Shown here: one piece after another, positions 16,228-21,797 of the stretch
Numbering within the stretch: the first letter of the stretch is position 1
How the letters are laid out: each line of letters starts with the position of its first letter
From: Paracoccus sp. SMMA_5_TC
GTDB taxonomy: Bacteria > Pseudomonadota > Alphaproteobacteria > Rhodobacterales > Rhodobacteraceae
DNA length: 64,000 bases
Assembly (NCBI RefSeq): GCF_009696685.2
Contig: NZ_CP102355.1
Coordinates: forward strand, 1,455,001 to 1,519,000
Direction of reading: 5' to 3'
Translations under genes and position numbers: made by a program
Notes under the pieces: model-generated
What the model was told of the DNA's origin: nothing
The model's input: the letters and a program-made list of their open reading frames with translations, nothing else
Databases searched by the model: none

Positions 16228-16409
16228 TGCGCAATGACCTTGTAATCGTTGCCGTGCTCAAGCCTGATGGTCGGGCGCTCGGGCAGGATCGACAGGGGCT
16301 TCATCTGCCAGTCGCGCTTGGCGGATCGGAACCGCTCGATGCGGGACAGGTCGCGAAGGCAGAGATCGGCGATCACGCCGGGCGGGACGGGGGATAGCGG
16401 GGCTTGCAT
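16224..16409 (-). CDS. hypothetical phage protein
   Basis: 61 residues from MQAPLSPVPPGVIADLCLRD, ending GNDYKVIAQ; its stop overlaps the next start as ATGA. The same frame is open further upstream, but only as a Thr/Ala-repeat shadow of the Gly-Tyr repeats, so the ATG at 16409 is preferred. Not recognised. Confidence 0.45.
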   Translation of the reverse strand: MQAPLSPVPPGVIADLCLRDLSRIERFRSAKRDWQMKPLSILPERPTIRLEHGNDYKVIAQ

Positions 16410-16470
16410 GGCAGGGGGTGTTCCTTTCGTGATGATGGTGGTGGTGGTGGTGGGGATTTGGGGCGGAAGA

Positions 16471-16734
16471 TCAGCCGTAGCCGTAGCCGTAGCCGTAGCC
16501 GTCACCTTCGCCGTAGCCGTAGCCGTAGCCGGAGCCGGAGCCGTAGCTGTAGCCGTAGCCGTCACCTTCGCCGTAGCCGTAGCCGTCACCTTCGCCGTAG
16601 CCGTAGCCGTAGCCGTCACCTTCGCCGTAGCCGTAGCCGTAGCCGTAGCCGTAGCCTTCGCCGTAGCCGTAGCCGTAGCCGCTGCCGTCAACGTCCTCGG
16701 CGGGGTCGTAATCAGTGAACCGGAGCACCTTCAT
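16471..16734 (-). CDS. Gly/Tyr-rich low-complexity repeat protein
   Basis: 87 residues: a 17-residue leader MKVLRFTDYDPAEDVDG, then almost pure GYGYGYGEG repeats to the stop. The start overlaps the upstream stop as TGATG, supporting this frame over the Thr/Ala frame. The encoding DNA is a CCGTAG hexanucleotide array. Gly-Tyr repeats are typical of sequences that self-associate or phase-separate; whether this small protein does is unknown. Confidence 0.65.
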   Translation of the reverse strand: MKVLRFTDYDPAEDVDGSGYGYGYGEGYGYGYGYGYGEGDGYGYGYGEGDGYGYGEGDGYGYSYGSGSGYGYGYGEGDGYGYGYGYG

Positions 16735-17096
16735 CACACCGCCTCGATGCTGGCGGCGGCGGTGGCAGTCACATCGATCAGAGCACAGGCGTTGAACACG
16801 GTGACGGTCGCCGCAGCGTCGCTGAACTTGCATTCCGAGGCGTTTACGCCGTAGGTTGCGACGTCGATCAGGCTGATGCCTTTGGCGGCACACCATTTCC
16901 AAAGCTGCCGACCGTTCGCGACATGAACGGTGGACCCGTCGCTTCCTGCATATTCGCCGTAGATCACGCCCGCATCGCGGCTGCGGACGATAACCTTGCG
17001 TCCGATCTCACCAATGGTTTCCGGGGCGCTCTGCACTCCGCCGAACATGGCGGCGATCCGCTTGGCCTCGCCGATAGTCAGGTTGTCGATGTTCAC
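16734..17096 (-). CDS. DUF6948-like phage protein, first gene of the leftward operon
   Basis: 120 residues from a GTG with AGAGGAA 5 bases upstream; an ATG at 17111 lacks a site. NIDNLTIGEAKRIAAMFGG is followed by IGRKVIVRSRDAGVIYGEYA, VHVANGRQLWKWCAAKGISL and IDVATYGVNASECKFSDA. I associate this beta-rich domain with DUF6948, a frequent phage protein of unknown role, from memory. It lies about 50 bases downstream of the operator-bearing promoter. Confidence 0.6.
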   Translation of the reverse strand: MNIDNLTIGEAKRIAAMFGGVQSAPETIGEIGRKVIVRSRDAGVIYGEYAGSDGSTVHVANGRQLWKWCAAKGISLIDVATYGVNASECKFSDAAATVTVFNACALIDVTATAAASIEAV

Positions 17097-17156
17097 GGGG
17101 GTTCCTCTCATCTCGGGGTGGTGCCAAGGCTCGGCTTCGTCGCTTGGCTTGAGATA

Positions 17157-17185
17157 AGGATGGGGTAAGTTTACCCCTCTGTCAA
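17157..17185 (-). promoter_or_regulatory. leftward early promoter with embedded repressor operator
   Basis: On the minus strand TTGACA is followed 17 bases later by CATCCT as a weak -10. The spacer holds GGGGTAAACTTACCCC (17162-17177), a 7-bp inverted repeat of the same type as the two operators at the cI/cro switch. Repressor bound here would block the -35/-10 spacer, as at the cro promoter. This makes it the likely pL-like promoter of the operon running down to int. Confidence 0.7.
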
Positions 17186-17336
17186 CAAGAAAAGAGTAAA
17201 AATACTCCACATTGCTTCCGCCCCCGATTCGCCCATGCTATACAGGGCAAGCCGGGACTCGGTTCCTGGCGCGGAAGAAAGGGTGTGATTCGGGGTGTGG
17301 AAAGGTGGTAGGGGAGGCCGTAACCTCCCCTGGGGA

Positions 17337-17423
17337 TCAGAACAGCTTCTCAGCTATGACGATGGCCCCGACGATAATGGTGAACACGTCCGCCATCATC
17401 GCCACCGCCGAACGAAACCGCAT
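17337..17423 (-). CDS. candidate 28-residue membrane peptide
   Basis: MRFRSAVAMMADVFTIIVGA plus IVIAEKLF, preceded by GGAGA 5 bases before the ATG: a basic N-terminus and one hydrophobic helix. Its stop is followed directly by a hairpin, GGGGAGG with CCTCCCC around a 6-base loop (17311-17330). The compact unit is the main argument that it is real. Nothing in it points to a function. Confidence 0.4.
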   Translation of the reverse strand: MRFRSAVAMMADVFTIIVGAIVIAEKLF

Positions 17424-17429
17424 GGATGT

Positions 17430-17797
17430 CTCCGTAGTGCGGTGCTCGACCGGTCGAGCGTGTTGCCACACTCAGTATTTATACCCCGCCCTAGCGAGGC
17501 GGCTTGGCATAGGTGAGCGCTCACCGGCAGCCGGGCGACAGGGCGAGGCAGGGGTGTTCACGGTGGAGTCCCTGCCACGTCTGCCTTAGCAGCCCTTGCC
17601 GGGCCACACAGGGATGCCTCCCTACCTGCCGGTCTGAGCGGTCAGGGTTCTGCTAGTCTGGCATCTTCCGCGCCGGAGTCGAGTCCCGGCAAGCCGGCGC
17701 GGTGCCGGCGGACAGCAAAAAGCCCACCTGATTCGGGCCATCTGGGGTGGTGCGCAACATTGCGCCGGGCTACTGAGGCGTTCTCAAGGAGACGGTC
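17430..17797. other. palindrome-rich non-coding island
   Basis: No convincing gene lies here. It contains perfect palindromes GCTCGACCGGTCGAGC (17444-17459) and GGTGAGCGCTCACC (17512-17525), and a stem GGCAGGG/CCCTGCC near 17550-17580. One arm of an imperfect inverted repeat lies at about 17665-17695; its partner (CCGGGACTCG, then GGCGCGGAAGA) is at about 17250-17280. It could be an RNA, a protein-binding region or a replication-related site. An RBS for the next gene (AAGGAG) ends the stretch. Confidence 0.5.
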
Positions 17798-18433
17798 ATG
17801 CAGCAGAACACTTCGCACGCAGTGATGGCGCAACGGCATGAGCCGAAGGATAGTCGAGATGACTTCCCAACGCCGCCATGGGCGACCAGAGCTCTGATGG
17901 AGCATGTGATCGGCACAGATCGTGTGAAGGGCATGGACTGCCTAGAGCCTGCCTGTGGGCGTGGCTACATGGCCAGGCCGCTGTCAGAGTATTTCGCCGC
18001 AGTTGTAGCTGCTGATGCCCATCACTACGGCTATGCGCCTGTTCGTGACTTTCTCAGCTATCCCTATGAGACCGGTGCGCACGATTGGGTCATCACCAAC
18101 CCGCCGTTTCGCCTAGCCGAGGAATTTGTTGAGCGGGCGCTATCAGTGGCCCGTGTGGGGGTCGCCATTCTTGCCAGGACTGTTTTCCTGGAAAGCGTCG
18201 GTAGATACCGATCGATCTTTCGCGAGCGCCCGCCAGCGATTTTTGCTCAGTTCTCCGAGCGTGTTCCTATGATCAAAGGCAGGGTTGACCCGAAGGCCAC
18301 CACAGCCACCGGTTACGCGTGGTTCGTATGGATGCATGGCAGCGATAGCCAGCCGAAGTTGGCATGGGTGCCGCCCTGCAGGAGATCATTGGAGCGTCAG
18401 GGGGATTACGATCAATATTCGTTACGGTCGTAA
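17798..18433 (+). CDS. SAM-dependent DNA adenine methyltransferase-like protein
   Basis: 211 residues; AAGGAG lies 8 bases upstream of the ATG. CLEPACGRGYMARPL is the SAM-binding motif I and DWVITNPPFRLAEEFVERAL carries the NPPF catalytic motif IV of amino-methyltransferases. A DDFPTPPWATRALMEHVI opening is common in phage orphan Dam-like enzymes. It lies rightward between the two operator regions and lacks a nuclease partner, so protection or regulation of phage DNA is likely. Codon use is less GC-biased than its neighbours. Confidence 0.75.
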   Translation: MQQNTSHAVMAQRHEPKDSRDDFPTPPWATRALMEHVIGTDRVKGMDCLEPACGRGYMARPLSEYFAAVVAADAHHYGYAPVRDFLSYPYETGAHDWVITNPPFRLAEEFVERALSVARVGVAILARTVFLESVGRYRSIFRERPPAIFAQFSERVPMIKGRVDPKATTATGYAWFVWMHGSDSQPKLAWVPPCRRSLERQGDYDQYSLRS

Positions 18434-18723
18434 GCCGCCAACCCGTCTCGCAGAACCTTCTCTGCTTCAGCAGCATTGCCGTTTTCAATGGCTTTCAAAG
18501 CCTTAGCAGCAAACGCGCGCATCCTTCTCCCTTTAGGTCCCGGAGAACCCTTCGGGGGGAGGTCCGCTGCGGGCGCTGCAGGAAGAACCCCATACATGCG
18601 ACCGCTTTCTACATCGGCAACGCGTCCTTGGTTCTCTCCAAACCAAGCGGCAATGTCGTGATGGTTATCCCCCCTGGCCAGCATCCCCATGACAATCTTA
18701 GCGTCGTTCTGAGTTAAAGCCAT
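18412..18723 (-). CDS. hypothetical helix-turn-helix-like phage protein
   Basis: 103 residues. NDAKIVMGMLARGDNHHDIA, then AWFGENQGRVADVESGRMYG, resembles an HTH for recognising DNA, followed by a Pro/Lys linker and a helical tail (AFAAKALKAIENGNAAEAEK). Its 3' end overlaps the methyltransferase gene tail-to-tail by 22 bases. A regulator in the immunity region is likely but unproven. Confidence 0.55.
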   Translation of the reverse strand: MALTQNDAKIVMGMLARGDNHHDIAAWFGENQGRVADVESGRMYGVLPAAPAADLPPKGSPGPKGRRMRAFAAKALKAIENGNAAEAEKVLRDGLAAYDRNEY

Positions 18724-18747
18724 ATTTGTCCTCCGTTTCTGTAATCG

Positions 18748-18972
18748 TTAATCTTCCCAGTCCCTCAACACATCCGCCCAGTCGCACAGCATCCGCTCGG
18801 CGCCGAAATCGCCCTGGCGGTGGCGTTCCTCGGCCGCTTCCAGCAGCAGGAAGGGCAGGGCCTTCATCTCCACGGATCCAGGATGTTCGACCAGGCCGCG
18901 CAGCAGCCCCAGCACCACGCGCGCGGCTGCCTCGATCTGTTCGGATTCCTCGCTGCGCGGCGTCTCCGACAT
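18748..18972 (-). CDS. hypothetical phage protein, helical
   Basis: 74 residues, AAGGGG before the ATG. Almost wholly helical (ESEQIEAAARVVLGLLRGLV, LPFLLLEAAEERHRQGDFGA). Similar small acidic proteins occur in immunity regions of other phages, but the role is unknown. Confidence 0.5.
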   Translation of the reverse strand: MSETPRSEESEQIEAAARVVLGLLRGLVEHPGSVEMKALPFLLLEAAEERHRQGDFGAERMLCDWADVLRDWED

Positions 18973-19129
18973 GCTTACCCCTTGTTAACAAAGGCTAACC
19001 GCCTTCCCTGACGCAACCGTCTTTTCGGACAATTGACCGGCTGGCGGATTCTTGCCTAACATCAAGTTCACGGTCTGTTCTTGAGTCGCTGGGAGGGTGG
19101 TATGCGGGACGAATCGGTTGTTAAGACGT

Positions 19130-19534
19130 TTATGAAGCTGAGTCCGCAGGGTCGCTCCGATCTTCTTCGCTTTGCAGAGATTCTTCTTCAGCGCGAAGAA
19201 GAGACTGAGCAAAGAGACGCAGTTGCTCGTGGCTGCTCGGCTTCCGAAGGCGGCGCATGATGCTGTTCATCTTGGCCACACCCTGGACGACCTCAGAATT
19301 AACCTCGTCACCGAGGTATCGAACATTCCCTGCGTAAAAGTCAGACAGTGACACCTCGAAGAAGTCTGCGATCTTCGTCGCATCTTCGGCGTTCGGCTTC
19401 TCTGACTTGCCCTGATTTACGTTCTTCAGAATGTCGTATGATACACCGGATCTGGTGGCCACGTCGCGGAGAGATTTCCCGCGTCCAGTGACCTTCATGG
19501 CGTGCCTAAGTGCTTCAATAAAAGTCATTTCCAT
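19130..19534 (-). CDS. CI-type phage repressor
   Basis: 134 residues. The XRE helix-turn-helix is at the N-terminus: MTFIEALRHAMKVTGRGKSL, RDVATRSGVSYDILKNVNQG, then EDATKIADFFEVSLSDFYAG. No LexA-type peptidase domain follows (only about 60 further helical residues), so induction cannot be by RecA-driven self-cleavage. An operator containing a TATATT -10 ends one base before the ATG, so the message appears leaderless. A second ATG two codons on is possible. Divergent from the Cro-like gene. Confidence 0.85.
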   Translation of the reverse strand: MEMTFIEALRHAMKVTGRGKSLRDVATRSGVSYDILKNVNQGKSEKPNAEDATKIADFFEVSLSDFYAGNVRYLGDEVNSEVVQGVAKMNSIMRRLRKPSSHEQLRLFAQSLLRAEEESLQSEEDRSDPADSAS

Positions 19535-19550
19535 GGGGCAAATATACCCC
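19535..19550. promoter_or_regulatory. repressor operator and cI promoter -10
   Basis: GGGGCAAATATACCCC, flanked by CAT and ATG to give a longer dyad. On the minus strand it contains TATATT as a -10, with TTCGCA 17 bases upstream. The predicted +1 is the A of the cI start codon. Occupancy would therefore autoregulate cI. Confidence 0.7.
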
Positions 19551-19583
19551 ATGCCCTTGGCCATGCGAATGGCGTAAATCTGC

Positions 19584-19615
19584 GCTTGCCTTATGGGGTA
19601 ATTATACCCCATAAT
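19584..19615 (+). promoter_or_regulatory. cro-direction promoter with embedded operator
   Basis: On the plus strand TTGCCT and CATAAT are separated by 18 bases that hold GGGGTAATTATACCCC (19595-19610), itself inside the longer dyad TTAT...ATAA. The start point predicted from the -10 falls on or next to the ATG at 19623, giving a leaderless cro-like message. The layout matches the leftward promoter, so one repressor can shut both. Confidence 0.7.
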
Positions 19616-19622
19616 GCGCGGC

Positions 19623-19883
19623 ATGGAACAACTCATCTCAGACATCGAAGCCTACTGCGTGCGCGAGGGGGTTAGCCCCCAGAAGCTTCTCCGGGATGCC
19701 ATCAATGCTCAATGGGGCCAGTGGCAGAAGTGGAAGGACGGCGAAGCCAGCCCGACGATGAAGGTCGCTGACCGCATCCGAGAATACATGAAGCAAAACA
19801 GTTCGGTGCATGCAATTGCACGTGGGGATTCCTCCCCCACCCGTCAACCCCGCCGCCAGTCTGGCAAGCGAGGTGTGGCATGA
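19623..19883 (+). CDS. Cro-like DNA-binding protein
   Basis: 86 residues starting MEQLISDIEAYCVREGVSPQ, followed by KLLRDAINAQWGQWQKWKDG and KVADRIREYMKQN, a small helix-turn-helix of the type found opposite CI in many Rhodobacterales prophages. An ATG three codons upstream is also possible. Divergent from the repressor gene with two operators between. First gene of the rightward early operon. Confidence 0.75.
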   Translation: MEQLISDIEAYCVREGVSPQKLLRDAINAQWGQWQKWKDGEASPTMKVADRIREYMKQNSSVHAIARGDSSPTRQPRRQSGKRGVA

Positions 19884-20086
19884 GCGACATTGTCTCATCC
19901 ATGATTGATATGTGGGATCGCGCGCTGGATCATTACGACCGGCCCGAGGATGCGCTCGCACTGCTGGCTGACACAATCGCCTTTGGCCTGAACGAGGGTG
20001 ATTTCGACTACCGCCCGATCCTTGATCGCATTGTCTCATCCTTTGATCAGCTTCATGTCGCCAAGCACATGAGGGTGAAGCAATGA
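19880..20086 (+). CDS. hypothetical phage protein
   Basis: 68 residues, ATGA overlap with the cro-like stop. Acidic and helical (MIDMWDRALDHYDRPEDALA, LLADTIAFGLNEGDFDYRPI). Position after cro would suit an early regulator, but there is no recognised domain. Confidence 0.5.
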   Translation: MSDIVSSMIDMWDRALDHYDRPEDALALLADTIAFGLNEGDFDYRPILDRIVSSFDQLHVAKHMRVKQ

Positions 20087-20163
20087 CCGCATTCGGCCTC
20101 GCCCTGCTGGCTCCTGTCGCCATCGCCTTCCTGATCCAGATCGGCGTGGAGGTGATGGAGTGA
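20083..20163 (+). CDS. candidate 26-residue membrane peptide
   Basis: MTAFGLALLAPVAIAFLIQI followed by GVEVME: one hydrophobic helix. Its ATG overlaps the preceding stop as ATGA, and its stop overlaps the next candidate start, suggesting translational coupling in a chain of short ORFs. Confidence 0.4.
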   Translation: MTAFGLALLAPVAIAFLIQIGVEVME

Positions 20164-20243
20164 CATGGCCCACACCCCTCATCGCTGTGGCTCCGGTCAA
20201 CGCCGCTTTAGGCGGTCTGATGCTGTCGGAGGTGATCAGGTGA
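20160..20243 (+). CDS. candidate 27-residue hydrophobic peptide
   Basis: A GTG start overlapping the previous stop encodes (M)TWPTPLIAVAPVNAALGGLM then LSEVIR. Its stop overlaps the GTG of the DUF1064 gene, whose RBS GGAGGTGATC lies inside it. Support is only its fit in the overlapping chain. Confidence 0.35.
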   Translation: MTWPTPLIAVAPVNAALGGLMLSEVIR

Positions 20244-20599
20244 GCATCGCCGTCGATGAGAAACGCCGCAAATATCGCAACAAGACCGCCATCGTGGACG
20301 GCATCCGGTTCGACAGCCAGAAGGAGGCCCATCGCTGGGGTGTCCTGCGAATGCTGCAACGGAACGGCCTGATCCGCGATTTGCAACGGCAGCTGCGCAT
20401 CCCGTTGCGCGGTGCTGACGGCAAGCCGCTGCGGTTTGTGCCGTCTGGCCGACCGGCATTCTACGTTGCCGACTTCGCCTATCACGATGTGCCGAAAGGC
20501 GTGGACGTGATCGAGGACGTTAAGGGCGTTCAGACGCCGGAATTCAAGCTCAAGCGGGCAATTCTCGCATCGCAGGGCGTGGAGATCATTCTGACATGA
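20240..20599 (+). CDS. DUF1064 family phage protein (predicted nuclease-like)
   Basis: 119 residues from a GTG with GGAGGTGATC upstream. KYRNKTAIVDGIRFDSQKEA, HRWGVLRMLQRNGLI, FYVADFAYHDV and VIEDVKGVQTPEFKLKRAI reproduce the DUF1064 pattern. The E...D...ExK arrangement (SQKEA, VADF, IEDVKG) is that of a PD-(D/E)XK nuclease, consistent with Holliday-junction-resolvase-like phage enzymes. Activity is inferred. Confidence 0.75.
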   Translation: MSIAVDEKRRKYRNKTAIVDGIRFDSQKEAHRWGVLRMLQRNGLIRDLQRQLRIPLRGADGKPLRFVPSGRPAFYVADFAYHDVPKGVDVIEDVKGVQTPEFKLKRAILASQGVEIILT

Positions 20600-21546
20600 C
20601 CAACTACGGGCACAATGAAACCGCCGTTCGACTGGCCGCGCTTGCTGGTGATGCGCAGATCGCGCTGGACAAGGTAGCGAAGGGCGAGGCCGACGCAATC
20701 GAGGGCTGGCTTGCCTATGGCGCGGCGCTGAATGAAGGGCGGGCGCTGTTCCCGAAAGATGAAGATTTCGGGAAGTGGGTTGTTGAAAATGGTCTCCGCC
20801 AAGTTGGCGGTCACGAAATCCACGATCACGAACGCGCCGCCGCCATGTGGGCCGCTGCCAACGCCGATCAATTGGCCGAGGCCCGCGCCAACAGCAAGGC
20901 CCGCACCCTGCGCGGCTGGCATGACCAGTGGAAGAAGATCGAAGCAGAGCGCGAAGCGGCCCGCCAGAAGGCCGAGCGTGAGGCAGAGGCTGCCCGCAAG
21001 CGCGAGGAAGCCGAAGCCGCCCGGAAAGAGGCCGAGGCGTTGGCTAAGGCAGAAGCCGAAGCCCGCGCTGCTGCTGAAAAGGCCGCAACCGTGGATGAAC
21101 GGAAAGAGGCAGAAAAAAAGGCCGAAGAAGCCGCCGCTGCCAAAGCCGAAGCAGAGAGGGTCGCGGAAAAAGTTGAGGCTGAAATCCCGCCTGCGGAACA
21201 AGAGGTCGATCCCGAAACCGCGAAGCTGCGCCGGGAAATCGGCAAGCTGACGCCAGATGCCATGGTGGACGAGATCATTGGCCTGCGCGCCGACCTGGCC
21301 GAGCGCAAGGCGCTGATCGCAGAACTGCGTAGCGAAATCTCCGCGCTGAAATCTGAAAACTCGCTCTATCGGCAGGACAACCTTGGCCGCGCCCTTGGCA
21401 ATGAAAAGCGCCGCGCTGACGCCGCCGAGGGCCGTATGCGCGAGCATCAGGCCAATGCCGCCCGTCTGCAACGGCAGGTCAACGCTCTCAAGGCCGAAAT
21501 CGCCCGCCTCAAGAAAGAGGCGGAAAATCAGGTGATTCCGCTCTGA
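20596..21546 (+). CDS. Ala/Glu-rich coiled-coil phage protein
   Basis: 316 residues. The first 100 form a globular part (VRLAALAGDAQIALDKVAKG, EGWLAYGAALNEGRALFPKD) like DUF3102-type DNA-associated proteins. Residues about 110-210 are a TolA/KfrA-like A-E-K-R repeat helix. The last 80 are a further coiled coil (LIAELRSEISALKSENSLYR). The acidic-basic long helix could organise DNA or bind the host membrane complex; function is unknown. It overlaps the preceding stop by 4 bases. Confidence 0.6.
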   Translation: MTNYGHNETAVRLAALAGDAQIALDKVAKGEADAIEGWLAYGAALNEGRALFPKDEDFGKWVVENGLRQVGGHEIHDHERAAAMWAAANADQLAEARANSKARTLRGWHDQWKKIEAEREAARQKAEREAEAARKREEAEAARKEAEALAKAEAEARAAAEKAATVDERKEAEKKAEEAAAAKAEAERVAEKVEAEIPPAEQEVDPETAKLRREIGKLTPDAMVDEIIGLRADLAERKALIAELRSEISALKSENSLYRQDNLGRALGNEKRRADAAEGRMREHQANAARLQRQVNALKAEIARLKKEAENQVIPL

Positions 21547-21797
21547 TGGCGATTTTGGAGCGCATACGCGCCCATGGCGGCGAGGTGATCCGCGACAAGT
21601 GGACCATCACCCTGCGCAAGGGGCGTCTGACGCCTGCGGCGCTGGCATGGGTGAAGGATCACCGTGACGACCTGATGCGCGAGGTGTGGCCGGAATTTGA
21701 CGACTTCGAAGAACGCGCGGCGATCCGGGAATTCGAGGGCGGCATGAGCCGTGCCGATGCCGAGGCCGCTGCCTATGCCGAGGTGATGGATGCTTAA
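21546..21797 (+). CDS. TubC-docking-like small phage protein
   Basis: 83 residues. ILERIRAHGGEVIRDKWTIT, LRKGRLTPAALAWVKDHRDD and LMREVWPEFDDF resemble the small TubC N-terminal-docking-type fold often found next to phage primase/helicase genes. A C-terminal ADAEAAAYAEVMDA tail overlaps the helicase start by 8 bases. It may be a replisome adaptor. Confidence 0.5.
   Translation: MAILERIRAHGGEVIRDKWTITLRKGRLTPAALAWVKDHRDDLMREVWPEFDDFEERAAIREFEGGMSRADAEAAAYAEVMDA

Noticed and set aside
15253..16245. Plus-strand open frame with AAGSDLGVV repeats opposite the IGSSG gene
   Set aside because: The minus frame has an identifiable N-terminal domain, ATGA coupling to its neighbours and operon direction; the plus frame is its shadow.
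16224..16691. Thr/Ala-repeat protein covering the Gly-Tyr array
   Set aside because: Read through the CCGTAG repeats in another frame; the Gly-Tyr frame has a coupled start and sensible leader. Only the part from 16409 is kept.
17640..17700. Possible tRNA because of a GGAGTCGAGTCCC T-arm-like string
   Set aside because: No matching acceptor, D or anticodon arms can be formed; the string belongs to an inverted-repeat arm.
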